A stretch of 64,000 nucleotides of DNA from Lunularia cruciata (GCA_948567375.1 OX419759.1:42126593-42190592); one strand, 5' to 3'. Counted from the stretch's first letter, positions 11,743-22,652 are shown. Made by a program: numbers and translations. The notes: generated from the sequence alone by a model not told the origin.

Positions 11743-12486
11743 TGTAATACTCCGAGGACAAGAGAAGAGAGAAAACACAGATTGCACACTCAAACATTCA
11801 ATGCCCCAAGGGAGCACCTTCTCTTTATTATATAGACAAAGAGGATCTCCTCCAAGGAAGCTCCACCATAGGATTAGGGACACAGATAGGTGACATGTCA
11901 GCAAGCTCCACCCTTGGATTACTGACTTGGATGGGTGACCTGTTTGGTCTAGGTCCTATCTAGTTGGTCAAACGAGCTTTGACCGGAGGGAATCTTTTAG
12001 GGAATCTTCCTGTAGGAATCTCAAAATCACATGAGTAAGGTACCGTTGGAAAGCTCTGGACAAGACAGACCTGGGGGGGGAGGGAAGGCCAGCCTTTCCT
12101 TTGTTGGGGGGGGGTGAATCAGCACATTTTCGAGGCCTAATTCATCCGTTTAGGCCTCCGAAATTGCCTTCAAAGATTTCAGGCATATTTCGGTTCCTAC
12201 TCTATTAGTAGAAGTCCCCTTTTGGTGATACCTCTTGCTGATCTGTTTAGTCCATCATGTGTAACATCCTTCCAGATGTCACCAAACCAATTCTCACCTT
12301 TAAATCATATGTCTAGCTATTGGTTCTAAGGTTCTCAAGTCTATTTCGGTTTCTGCCCTATTAGTAGAAGTACTCTTTTGGTGATAATTCTATCTGATCT
12401 ATTATGACCATCATGTATAACATCATTCTAGATGTTACCAAACCAAATTTCATATCTAGATCATATGGCTAACCCTTGGTATTACA
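11743..12486 (-). repeat. El2 5' LTR
   Basis: 744 bases, TG...CA (TGTAATACC...GAGTATTACA on the minus strand). It holds an internal tandem duplication with a spacing of about 157 bases: TAGTAGAAGTCCCCTTTTGG near 12205 and TAGTAGAAGTACTCTTTTGG near 12362. Both duplicate units are also in the shortened 3' LTR. Confidence 0.9.
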
Positions 12487-12490
12487 TATT

Positions 12491-13728
12491 ACAAGTGGAT
12501 ATACGAGTATAGAGGTACTTGTATGTAGAGAGAGATGAGATTGCTAGGCAAGTCTTTCTACATCATGTGGCACACTTGGCCTACCGGTATCTTGAGTTAT
12601 TACTGATGTCAGTAGTCAGAGGCTACCAAAAGGCCCTACCAATAGACATTTCTTTATTGGGGGTGCATGATTTAGAGAGACATGGGCCTATTCACTTGGT
12701 GATTTTTGGATGGCCATGTAAGGGACATACACGTGCTAGCCGAGGTTTGGATCTTCAGGATCCTCATTTTGGTGTGTTTTGGGAGATATTACAAATATTA
12801 CGACATCCTTAGGTTCATCAGTCCGTTTCTCTAGCTTACTTTTTGGAGAACATTCCTTTGATGGGTGATTCTTGCACTAGAGTGGTGGCAAATAGACATC
12901 AGGTTCATTCATGGATGGGACCTATTGTATTGTTAGATGCAGCCAGAGTGGGATCCTCGGCTCATCATCTTCATCTTTGGTGGACAAACCTCTTACCTAG
13001 AGAGGTTTTATAGCATGCTTATGATGGGATTCAATGACTTGACCACATCCTTGTTGATGACATCTTGGATGTTGGGCGTCAATCTCTCTCAAATAGTGGT
13101 AGTGGTTGATAGGTCACCTATGGCAATGGTGAACCTAGTTGGACAACCTAGAGCTGCATTTCACACACTCATGTCCCCAAGCTCTCATGCTTTTTGAGAG
13201 GGAGGACCTAGACTTGTTTGGGACTCATAATTATAGTAGTTGGTGGAGCTCAATGCCAATAGGAGAGAGCGGGTGATGGGTTTTTGCACCAGTATTACCA
13301 CTATTTCAGTAGTGTAAGAGGCATCTAGGCAGTAGGTGTTAGGTCAGGATATGGACCTAGCATGTTTGACTAGGATTGTGAGCCTTGGCTTGGCAGAGCA
13401 GCGTAGATGCACTTGATAGGCATCACCACTCGGATACTTGTGAGCCCTGTACCTATTGAGATGATTCAAGCACATGCTGGGGGTGATGGACCGAGTGGAC
13501 ATGGTATTCTTGGGACACAACAAATAGCTACTAGAGAGAGTGGTCTACTTGGAGTCCATCCGGGTGAGCGTGGGCTACTTGGATTACATTGTTGGTCCAC
13601 TTGGGATGCAGCTAGAGGACATGTGGAGCTTGCAGCCAAAGTGGAGGGAGTTTTTCACACAAAGGTTGGGACCTTTAGTGGTCAAGGATATGATACTATT
13701 GCTCCCAAGGGTCCAGTGTAGCAGCTAG
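12491..13728 (+). pseudogene. El1-A methyltransferase, C-terminal fragment and tail
   Basis: This continues the domain broken at 6238. It shows motif II (YLYVERDEIAR), motif IV with the catalytic cysteine (GWPCKGHTRAS, Cys codon 12717-12719), motif VI (LENIPLMGD region near 12845) and the C-terminal part with a GF block (RERVMGF, near 13270). In motif IV the residue after Cys is Lys, whereas El1-B has Gln, the usual residue in many C5 methyltransferases. Several stops occur. The tail to 13728 runs in the -1 frame relation to the RT frame, as in El1-B. Confidence 0.85.
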
Positions 13729-13733
13729 TCAGT

Positions 13734-15562
13734 ATGTCTTCCACACTTGGGACAGTTACAGAGGATACTTGGAAGCCAGATCTTGGACCCAAGCTTACTA
13801 GAGATGAAAGACGAAGGGTTTGGAGGTTCTTGAGAAGCTACACAAGTTGTTTTGCTTTCAGTATGAAGGATTTGGGTTCTCTAAAAGGACTTGGTAAACG
13901 GATTGAGCTGACTAGCAATACACTAGTTTTTTGACATCCTTATTGCTACAATGACATGGAGAGGACATTGATTTAGAGTCAAAGTAGTGACCTTTTTGAG
14001 GTTAGTTTGGTCAAGATTTCACATGGATAGTATGCATTAGCTATATTGATGTCAGCCAAGAAGGATATGCATGGCGGATGTGTGGAGATTACCATCCTAT
14101 CAAATGATAGACCAAGGTTGATCTATATGCCATGCCTACATCAAAGGAGATTTTTGATGCAGTTGGGCATGCAAAGGTCTTCAGTACTTTGGATCTTTGA
14201 GTGGGATATCATCAGTGCCGATCAAGGAGGAGGATAAGTCCAAGATAACATATTGGGCTATTGATCCTCACAACAAGGATGTGTTATATCAGTGGAGGTT
14301 CTTACCACTTGGGTTAAAGAACACTCTTGCCAAGTTCCAAAGGATCATGGATAGGATCCTAGCTGGATTGAATTTTGCTTGGTGCTATATTGATGACATT
14401 TTGGTCTATAGCACTACTATGGAGTAGCATGAGAGATAGTTGTTGGAGGTGTTTGAGAGGTTGAGATCTCATGGACTCAAATTACATTGTGGGAAGTGTA
14501 GGTTCTTCCGTGAGCAGGTTGAGTATTTGGGTCACGCTATCAACCCTAGAGGACTTGGTGTTCAACAGACCAAGGTGGAGGCTATTGCACGTATCCCTTG
14601 GCCTATGGATGTGAGCAAATTGCAAGCATTCCTTGGGTTGGCAAACTTCTATTGCCGCTATGTTAGAGGATTTAGTGTCATTTCCAAGGCCTTGATGAAT
14701 CTAACTAAGCTTACACAAGAGTGGTGTTGGGGAGATGAGCAAGAGAGAGCTTTTGTAGAGCTCAAGGAGAGATTGACATCTACTCCTATTTTGAGGAGAC
14801 CGATTAGAGGATGACCATTTCAGGTTCATACTGGTTGGAGTATGTTGGGGCTTGGAGTAGTGTTCACCCTACATGATGATGAGGGGAAGGAGTTTGTGGT
14901 GGCCTATGCTAGTTGCTCCAACAATTCAACGGAGGTGAAGTTTAGTTCATATGAAGGAGAGTGCTTGGTAGTAGTTTGGGCAGTAACACATTTTTGATGT
15001 TACCTATTTGGTAATCCCTTCACTCTCATCACTGATCATCAACCGTTGAAGTGGTTGATGGAGTCTGACAAGCTTTCAAGGAAGCTTGCATGATGGGCTC
15101 TGATTTTACAAGAGTATGATTTCACGGTTGTTCAAAGACCTGGAGTGGTGAACCATGATGCTGATGGGTTGAGTAGAAACCCATGTCCCAACTAGTAGGA
15201 TCAGACCGGAGCATGCTGGCATGGTGAGACAAATGAAGAGTTGGTGCCAGGTTGGCATGCATCTTCCTTTCTTTCCCAAAGCCTCAGAAATAATTTCCGA
15301 GGCTTTGGGAGTATCTCTCTCAACGCATACAAGAGGAGTTATTGAGGTCACAAATCCAAAGAGTGAAGATATTGGTACAATTCAATGAGACATTCATCGT
15401 GATGTCTTAGTGATGAACTATCTTCACACTGGTGTTTTGGGTGGGACAGTTGGGGCCAAGGAGAGAGATTGTATCCATTAGCAAGCAAGATGATTCAAAT
15501 TGGAGGGTAGACACCTTTTGCATGTATGGGAGGATGGTAGAGTGCGAGTAGTACCACTTCCA
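13734..15562 (+). pseudogene. pol: El1-A reverse transcriptase, RNase H and start of integrase
   Basis: It starts at a conserved ATG (MSSTLGTVTEDTWKPDLGP) that El1-B also has. RT blocks present: QWRFLPLGLKNTLAKFQR and WCYIDDILVYS, with the YIDD catalytic box; then YLGHAINPRGLGVQQTK and FLGLANFYCRYVRGFS. RNase H covers about 14815-15190 (LITDHQPLKWLMES, VNHDADGLSRNP). It reaches the integrase spacer and is cut at 15562 by El1-B. The frame is broken by several stops and small indels. The rest of the integrase is at 33308-33923 and 41904-42384. Confidence 0.9.
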
Positions 15563-16006
15563 TGTCACGCCATTTGTAGTTCCGCATCTAGAAGCTCGGA
15601 CATTGGAGTTCCAATGATAGTAGTTAGAGTTATTTCAGTAGTATCTCAAAGACTACTTTCCGACGGTCAGATTTGGTGTTCGGGGTACTGACTTCATGGT
15701 GGGGCCATCGTCACTTTGCACCGTTTGCACCGTCGAGTGTGCTGTCAGCGGGACCGTTAGGGTTTCAGGGCTAGCTCGAGTCCAGGGGCTATAGTTTTGA
15801 AGTGAGCTCCAGAGAGCTCACTTCTTTGATGTTGAGCCTTCGAGTTCTTGGCTATGGTGGACAGAGGCCGGCAAGCGTCACCTGGATTCTCTATGCTTGA
15901 GTGGGTGTGGCTTGACTGTAATCAGTGCCCAGTTGTTGGCAGTTTATAGAGTGACAGATCAAGTACTAATTTGAGTTGAGTTGAGTTGAAAGTGTTAAGC
16001 AATCTG
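15563..16006 (+). repeat. El1-B 5' terminal repeat A1
   Basis: It starts TGTCACGCCATTTGTAG and matches A2 at 32753-33198. Unlike A2 it is not followed by block B; homology stops in AGCAATCTGA, at the hairpin TCTGAT-CAC-ATCAGA (16003-16017), and the leader goes on. Confidence 0.82.
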
Positions 16007-17450
16007 ATCACATCAGAGAAGTGAAGTCAGGGGGAAATTGGGTGTAGGAACGTTGAGTGTTGGTGGTATCTCCAAGCTCGGTGGATCGTGGTAGCTTGAT
16101 TCAAGTTCTGTGTTTCCCTAGTGTGCAGAAGCTCGTTCAGTTGATGCAGATTTGGCAGTTAGGTGGATGGTGTGCGGAAGCGCTGGCCAAATTTCGAGCA
16201 AAGAAGGAGCAATTTTTGAGTAGTGTTGTGATTTCGAGCTCAGGAGGTGAAGGCAGAACCAATTTGCTGCGAGTTGGGCTCAAAAAGTCAAATTGAAGGT
16301 GGAGTTGGGAAGCTCTTCTCATGAAATTGTGATTTGGAAAAACCCGTTTTGTCAATTTGGCTCGAGTGGAAAGTTAGCGGGGGATTTGGCGGACATCCAT
16401 CTTTAGGGTTTACGTCAGATTTTACTTCAGATTTACGTCAGATTTTGGGCCAGAATTGGAGGAGTTTTGCTGTTTGGCCAGATTTGGAGAAGTTTGGCTA
16501 GTTTGGAGGAGTTTCGCAGATTTGGAGAAGTTTTGCCAATTTTGGAGGAGGTTCGAAGTGGCAACAAGAAAGGCCTCATTTGGCTGAATTTCGGCGTTTT
16601 GAGGCATAGGGCTGTGGGCTATGAGGGGCTACGAAGGCCTAGAAGGGCCAGCAAGCCAGCTTGCTGGCGTGAGGCTAGCTAGTTTAGAGTAGATCTTGGT
16701 CATTGGTTGGCAAAATCTACCTTTCCTACTAGATTGTGCGCAACAAGGTTTGACCCCTAGATCTCTTGTTCCTAGACTGGTGCCCTAGCCAACTGGTCCA
16801 CCCTCACTTGTTGTCTTAGTGACTGTGCCACTGTTATCTGTACACATGTAGCTTTGGCTAAGAGAGGCAGTTTGATCCCATTCTTGGTGATCTTGGTAGC
16901 TTAGGACTTGGAACCAAACTCCTATTATGTCAAATGCCAAATGGTGGCAGAGTCAGTCCCGTGTTGTGTTATGAGATGGAGAGTTTTTGTTTAGAATTCT
17001 TGTGATTGAATCCCTTCCATTCTCTGCTTCCTGTTTGTGCACCACGTTTGTGTGAGGTGCCCTGACTTTTGAGCGTTGGTGCTCTGGTGTGCTCTCGGTG
17101 GTGAGGCTGGAGTGATGACCAGTCAAACTACCTTTGTTTCTCTCCGGTGAGGGAGGAAGTGATGACTTGTAGACCGTGAGAGTGCGTGTTATGATGGCAG
17201 GTTACATGTTGCCTTTCCCCTAGTGTAGTTATCTCGGTTAGAGTTACATTAGTGGGTGGTGTCTGGTGGTGTTGGCACTTGGTGGGGCACTTGCGGTTGC
17301 GACTTGCGGTTGGAGTTGGTGGTTCGGGTTTGTTGTTGCAGTTACGTGGTCACAACAGAGTTCTTTGGAGATTCCAGAGGAGTAAGCCCTGCAATACGCA
17401 GTGGGTTTACTCGGAGTGGTGCTCGGTATCAGCTTGTATCTCAGGTCCCA
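16007..17450 (+). other. El1-B leader
   Basis: About 1.4 kb with no convincing gene. It includes a short scrambled minisatellite on GATTTGGAGGAGTTTTG (about 16440-16590). In a classical reading the 5' LTR might extend to about 17423, because a weak tRNA-iMet-like string follows, but the 3' side of the element does not show a matching LTR of that length. Confidence 0.55.
17424..17433 (+). promoter_or_regulatory. Possible El1 primer binding site
   Basis: CGGTATCAGC here and TGGTATTAGC at the same place in El1-A (3366-3375) resemble the start of the tRNA-iMet primer site TGGTATCAGAGC. No CA terminus lies just upstream, so the assignment is weak. Confidence 0.3.
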
Positions 17451-19500
17451 GTGAGGGAGGAGATTGACTCTGAGTTGGAGTTCGACACAGGTGATTCAGT
17501 TGAGAGTGCACTTGGTGTGTCCGCACCGTTGTTGTGGGACATGGACGAGATTTATGGGGCCTCCAAAGGCCCTAGGCATTACTCTGGTACAGTGGGTACC
17601 ATTGAGTTGGATGACTTCATCCAGGAGTTCGACAATTGGTGTGATCTGCAGCAGATGCGGAACCCAACTTTGTTCACACCTTTCATGGCATGGAAGGGGT
17701 TGTTTAAGCACTTGGAGGGTCCACCAATGGATGACTACCATGAGTTCAGGAGAGCTCATTTGGAGGAGATCAAGTTATGGAGATAGTATTGGTCTCCACA
17801 CTATGTCTCCATCACTTCAGGCTCGATGGCCAGGAGTAGATCGGCTGTACCTACAAGTTCTAGCTCGAGTAGTGTTGGTGGAGCTAGTGGAGGTGCACTA
17901 GCTGGAGATAGTGCTACTACGAGTGGAGGTACCGTTGCAGGAGGTGGTGTGGTACCAGGGTTTAACCCCATGGTGGAGTTCTTCTTGTGTTTGAGGTAGA
18001 ACTACCAGGGAGTGCGGACTGACAAGCTGAGGAGCTTGCAAGAGTTCCAGCGGAAGGCTGGAGAGAGCCTACGTGAGGCATATACTCGCATGAGGCGGCT
18101 GATCAGTTTCACTCAGGGAGTTACTGAGGCCCAGGCAGTCCAGTTTTGGTATGGGATACTGGATAGGGAGTTGCGACGTAGAGTTTGTGATGCTACATTG
18201 TTGCAGGCTACTTTGCCCACTTTGGCAATAGTCTTTGGTTTGGCTGAGCATATTGAGCTCAACATGGTGGAGGAGAGAGTGGTGACATCTGGATTTGGTA
18301 GGGAGACCTCATCCACGGCTGTGACTTCTTCTAGAGTGCAGCAGATTGCACCACGCCCAGTTGGTTTTCGAGGACAAGGTGGACAGCCCAGATCCTATGG
18401 AGCGAGGGGGGGGCCTAGTGGAGTTAGACCCTTACCCTCATTTTCGGGTCAACAGCAGCCAGTGAGTGGTGGTGTTGCTTGTTGGACTTGTGGTGGACCT
18501 CACCATAGGAGAGAGTGTACTCAGAGCAGCGGACCTGATACCTTTGGTGCATCACAGCCAGCATAGAGGCAGTGTGAGCACTGCCACAGATTTGGTCACA
18601 CTAGTGACCGGTGTTTTGACCTACACCCGGAGTTACGGAGTGGTAGGGCTGCTATGGCAGGTAGTAGAGGAGCTCCAATTCATGGAGGACGAGGTGGTAG
18701 AGGTGGTAGTAGAGGATCCACACCTAGTAGGGGTGTAGTACCTGCCTTTACTTCTGACACAACTATGGCTACTCGGATTGAGCAGTTGGAGCAGAGATTG
18801 GCTAGTATGGCTATTGCTTAGAGGAGATCAGATTTGGGTGCTGAGGCTTCCACCTCATATGCTGGTGATAGAGATGCTTTGGACTTCATGTGCGGAGCAG
18901 CATAGGTGGATGCATCTGCAGCAGTGACTAGGAGTGCAATACGTGCTCCAGAGCCTAGAGGAGCATCAGTGGAGTTGGACCCACTCAGAGGAGAGGTTGG
19001 GAGATAGGTCAGACTTCCCTAGTCTTTCACACTATCTGAGGCATTACAGACAACATCCATGGTTCCTAGACATCCCAGTGCAGGTGTGGTAGGTGGTGAT
19101 GGAGTACATGATGGACTACCTGCTAGTCAGCCACCTGCTAGTCAGCCACCTGCTACTACACAGACTGAGTCTAGCATGATGTTGGGGGCGGCTCAGCTGA
19201 TTATGCGGCATCCTTTATTTTCAGCCAGTGACATGTTTACATTGGGAGTTGACCCAACCCCAGTGTTCTGGTTGGCTGCCACATTGTGCGAGAGTAGGGA
19301 TGGTGCAATTCCTACTACTAGAGCAGAGGTGGTTGGTAGTGGAGCTGACTTGGTTGAGGAGCATTGGATCCGTTCAGCGACCAGTGGTTTATGGCAGGCA
19401 ACAGCGGCTAGACTAGAGGAGTTGCCAGCTAGACCGGCCTTTGAGAGAGCATGGTTTACACCTGGTGTTGTCCTTTTGGATAACCAAAGGGGGATTTTTC
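17451..19500 (+). pseudogene. gag: El1-B gag with two zinc knuckles
   Basis: Structural polyprotein that would form the particle and bind the RNA. The conserved region opens with VREEIDSELEF; the first in-frame ATG of that block is 17541 (MDEIYGAS). The capsid part includes ELDDFIQEFDNWCDLQQM, FQRKAGESLREAYTRMRRLI and AQAVQFWYGI. Two zinc knuckles follow: CWTCGGPHHRREC (CX2CX3HX4C) and CEHCHRFGHTSDRC (CX2CX4HX4C), separated by about 35 residues. A GGRGGRGGSRGS-type basic tail and a long, low-complexity spacer lead to the protease. In-frame stops, mostly CAG to TAG, occur at about 17784, 17998, 18564 and later. The frame is shared with the protease until a 1-base loss near 19568. Confidence 0.87.
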
Positions 19501-20260
19501 TTTTGGTGGGACCTTCAGGGAAGGTCTATACACCACAGAGAGTCTTGTTAGACTCTGGTGCGCAGCCCCTATGTTGGGGAAGGCTGCAGTTGTCGGTCTG
19601 GAGTTACGGAAGACCGATGTGGAGAGGTGTCCATTTCAGATCCAAACATCTCTTGGTGGTGGTTTGACACAGTATATCACACGTGGAGAGCTTGTTGTCC
19701 AGGTTCAGCCTGGTCATCCGACTAATAGCTCGGTGGTGAGAGCTCAGGCTATTGCGACGATAGTTGAGTCATATGATGTGCTAGTTGGGGGAGCAGTGTT
19801 ATACCTTATGGGTTTCAGCATTGACTATTGGGAGGAGACAGCCTCTTATTGACCTGGTTGGCAGTCTGGTGAGGGACGGGTATGTCGCCTACCAGTACGC
19901 TTCAATAGTGGCAGTCTTGGCTCACTACAGTCCGGGACCATGGCAGCATCAGTTTTGGCTTTCAGGGGTGCAGTCACTTGGCCTGGTGACTTGTTGGAGG
20001 GGAACGCCCATGCAGAGGATACTCCAGTACCAGAGGAGATCACTCGGCTATGGAGTACAAGTGGGATTTTTTCATCCACCTTGGATGTTCCATTATGGAG
20101 TTCAGAGGAGGCATTGCAGCAGCATGCAGATCAGTTGGTGTAGCAGGCTTGGAGTGGAGCCTTCGTACCATCAAGGGATGAGTGTGAGGATGAGCCTCTA
20201 GAGGCGATTGCTTTGACACCTCTGGATACCACACTCATTGCTTGGCAGTATCCAATAGAG
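19501..20260 (+). pseudogene. El1-B protease and pre-methyltransferase linker
   Basis: Retropepsin-like aspartic protease. The active-site motif VLLDSGAQP has its Asp codon at 19551-19553, and ESYDVLVGGAVLYLMGFSI matches the second block. Directly after the active site El1-B has lost one base relative to El1-A, so the reading frame changes from gag frame to the frame used by the methyltransferase; ancestrally gag, protease and methyltransferase were one ORF. A linker of about 110 residues (WPGDLLEGNAHAEDTPVPEE and FVPSRDECEDEPLEA are typical parts) is conserved with El1-A. I do not recognise a domain in the linker. Confidence 0.82.
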
Positions 20261-21220
20261 GGGATATGTCTATTGGAGTTGTTTGGTGGTATCAGCACCA
20301 GACTAGCTGCGGTGTTACAGGCGGGTATACGAATACAGAGGTACTTGTATGTAGAGAGAGATGAGACTGCTAGGCGAGTCTCTCTACATCATGTGGCACA
20401 CTTGGCTTATCGGTATCCGGAGTTATTACCGATGTCAGCAGTCAAAGGTTACCAAAAGGCCTTACCAAGAGACATTTTCTTACTGGGGGCGCATGACCTA
20501 GAGAGACATGGGCTTGTTCACTTGGTGATTTCTGGATGGCCATGTCAGGGACATACACGTGCAAGCCGCGGTTTGGGTCTTCAGGATCCTCGTTCAGGTG
20601 TGTTTTGGGAGATATTACGGATATTACAACATCTCCAGGTTCATTAGTCTGTTTCTCCAGCTTACCTTTTGGAGAACGTTCCTTTGTTGGGTGATTCTCG
20701 CACTAGAGTGGTGGCAAGTACACATCAGGTCCATTCTTGGATGGGACCTGCTGTATTGTTAGATGCAGCTAGAGTGGGATCAAGGGCTCATCATCTTCTT
20801 TGTCTTTGGTGGACGAACCTCTTACCCAGAGAGGTTCTACAGTGTAGTTATGATGGGATTCAGCGACTTAACCACATCCTTGTTGATGATATCTTGGATG
20901 TTGGACGTCAATCTCAGACAGTGGTAGTGGCTGATAGGTCACCTATGGTAGTGGTGAACCTAGTTGGACAGCCTAGAGCTGCATTTCTCACACTCATGAG
21001 TTTCCCAGGCTCTCATGCGTTTTGAGAGGGAGGACCTGGACTTGTTTGGGACTCACAGTTACAGCAGTTGGTGGAGCCCAATGCTGATGAGAGAGAGCGG
21101 GTGATGGGTTTTCGCACCAGTATTACCGCTGTTCCAGTAGTGTCAGAGGCATCCAGGCGTCAGGTGTTAGGTCAGGCTATGGACCAGAACTGTTTGACCT
21201 GGATTGTGAGCCTTGGTTTG
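20261..21220 (+). pseudogene. El1-B C5-cytosine DNA methyltransferase domain
   Basis: Predicted role: transfer of a methyl group from S-adenosylmethionine to cytosine C5. Ordered motifs visible: I ICLLELFGGISTRL (AdoMet loop); II YLYVERDETARR; IV HLVISGWPCQGHTRAS with the catalytic Cys codon at 20543-20545, followed by GLQDPRSGVFWEILRIL; VI YLLENVPLLGD (ENV at 20672-20680); VIII-like LDAARVGSRAH...WWTNLLP; IX/X-like DERERVMGF and RRQVLGQAMDQN. About 320 codons, near the size of a catalytic domain without regulatory parts. The ARVGSRAH...LWWTNL layout recalls the DNMT3/DRM class, while PCQ recalls DNMT1/CMT; I cannot place it without a tree. Two in-frame stops (20645-20647, CAG to TAG type; 21023-21025, CGA to TGA type) disable this copy. 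It is in frame with the protease, so it would be made as part of the polyprotein. Confidence 0.9.
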
Positions 21221-21583
21221 GCAGAGCAGCGTAGGATGCGCTTGATAGGCATCACCACGCGGACACTTGTGAGCCCTGTGCCTATCGAGACAATTCAGGC
21301 ACATGCTGGGGCGATGGACCGAGTGGACATGGTATTCTTGGGACATATCCAGTAGCTACTAGGGAGAGTGGTCTACTTGGAGTCCATCCAGGTGAGCGTG
21401 GGCTACTTGGATTACACTCTTGGTCCACATGGGATGCAGCCAGAGGACGTGTGGAGCTTGCAGCCAGAGTGGAGGGAGTTTTTCACACAGAGGTTGGGAC
21501 CTCTAGTGGTCGGGAGCATGACACGATTGCTCCCAAGGGCCCAGTGTAGCAGCCAGTCAGTATGTCTTCCACTCCTACTATAG
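21221..21583 (+). pseudogene. El1-B methyltransferase ORF tail
   Basis: It continues the methyltransferase frame for about 120 residues (RLIGITTRTLVSPVPIETIQ, VDMVFLGHIQ, EDVWSLQPEWREFFTQRLGP). There is one stop after GHIQ. It overlaps the RT frame, which is one base back (-1), around 21562-21583. The same relation exists in El1-A (13540-13728 against 13734 onward). I do not recognise a domain in it. Confidence 0.6.
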
Positions 21584-21957
21584 TTACAAAGGATACTTGG
21601 GAGCCAGATCTTGGACCCGAGCTTACTGGAGAGGAAAGACGGAGGGTTTGGAGGTTCTTGAGGAGTCACACGAGTTGTTTTGCCTTCAGTATGAAGGATT
21701 TGGGTGCTCTGAAGGGACCTGGTATACGGATTGAGCTGACTAGTGACACACCAGTTTTCCGACGTCCTTATTGATATAGTGAGATGGAGACGACATTGAT
21801 TCAGAGCCGAAGTAGTGACCTTTTTGAGGCTGGTTTGGTGGAGATTTCACATGGAGAGTATGCATCAGCAACAGTGATGCCAGCCAAGAAGGATATGCAT
21901 GGCAACTATACAGATAGGCAGATGTGTGGAGATTACCGTCCTATCAACCGACAGACC
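21562..21957 (+). pseudogene. pol: El1-B reverse transcriptase, N-terminal part
   Basis: It starts at an ATG shared with El1-A (MSSTPTIVTKDTWEPDLGPE). It contains RVWRFLRSHTSCFAFSMKDL, a pre-RT block common to gypsy pol proteins, then VMPAKKD and QMCGDYRPINRQT, which are RT motifs 1 and 2. There is one stop after FRRPY, fitting CGA to TGA. The element is interrupted here by El3a; RT resumes at 29767 after the duplicated GACC. Confidence 0.88.
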
Positions 21958-22648
21958 TGTAACACCCATTTGTGAATGTGTGTGGTATTGTGATATTTAG
22001 CTTGGTATTACAAGTACTTAAGAGATATTATTTATATCGAGATAAAGGATGGTTCTATATTAGTCATGGTTAGCTAAAGTTAGTCATAGCTAATATAGAT
22101 GGGACCTTACTTTAGAGGAAGTAGAAAAGATGAGCACCACTATTTTGGATTTTAGTGTGTTGACTTGGTATTATTCCTAGGTGTTTGGCTTTGGGGAAAG
22201 AGTTGAGAACTCTTGGGCCCGCAAGCCTTTTTGTTTTGGATTCTTCTTTAGTCCAAGGATAGCCCATGTGAAGGAATCCTTGACATAGTGGTTGGGTCAA
22301 GATAAGACCACATGCTTAGAGGAATATGCCCATGTGAATGGAATTCCTTTCTACTTTTTGACTTTACTTGACTTTTAGTCTAGTAACTTGAGTTACTACG
22401 GTAATTAGTAACTTTGGTACGTAACTATTTCACAAGTATATAAACAAGGGGTGAGGAAGTACTCAACATCCTTTCATTTGCAACTATCTCTCTCTCGTTG
22501 AGTTCTCTAGTGAGCAATGTCTTGAGTCTTGGAGTGTTAGCCTTGGAGGAGTATGATGGAGTTGGGGTTCCTTGCCTTCTTAGTCCATGGTGCTTGACCA
22601 TAATAGCCATCAGAGGTTCATCCTGAGTGAGAGACAGGCCGGCTCACA
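21958..22648 (+). repeat. El3a 5' LTR
   Basis: It starts TGTAACACCCATTTG and ends CCGGCTCACA. Five LTRs of this family occur in the window: this one, 29076-29766, 33924-34615, 41232-41903 and 47038-47729, all in the same orientation. Confidence 0.95.
22437..22444 (+). promoter_or_regulatory. El3 LTR TATA box
   Basis: TATATAAA within CACAAGTATATAAACAAGGG. It is retained in all five El3 LTRs (also 29555-29562, 34404-34411, 41692-41699 and 47518-47525). Transcription probably starts 25-35 bases downstream, which defines the U3/R boundary. Confidence 0.7.
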
Positions 22649-22652
22649 TTTT

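Larger units (their letters stand above)
6239..12486 (-). mobile_element. El2: chromodomain gypsy element (chromovirus)
   Basis: A complete but mutated element on the minus strand. LTRs lie at 6239-6611 and 11743-12486, both bounded by TG...CA, with target duplication TATT. In its own direction the order is 5' LTR (high coordinates), tRNA-iMet primer site, two small leader ORFs, gag, protease, reverse transcriptase, RNase H, integrase, chromodomain, polypurine tract, 3' LTR. The chromodomain places it among the chromoviruses. It interrupts the El1-A methyltransferase. Pol stays in a single frame with only a few stops. Confidence 0.93.

Noticed and set aside
12060-12120. G-runs as a regulatory quadruplex
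   Set aside because: Only two long G-runs are close together, too few for a supported call.
21537-21543. GGGCCCA as a -1 slippery heptamer between methyltransferase and RT
   Set aside because: Its codon phase does not match the methyltransferase frame, and El1-A reads GGGTCCA.
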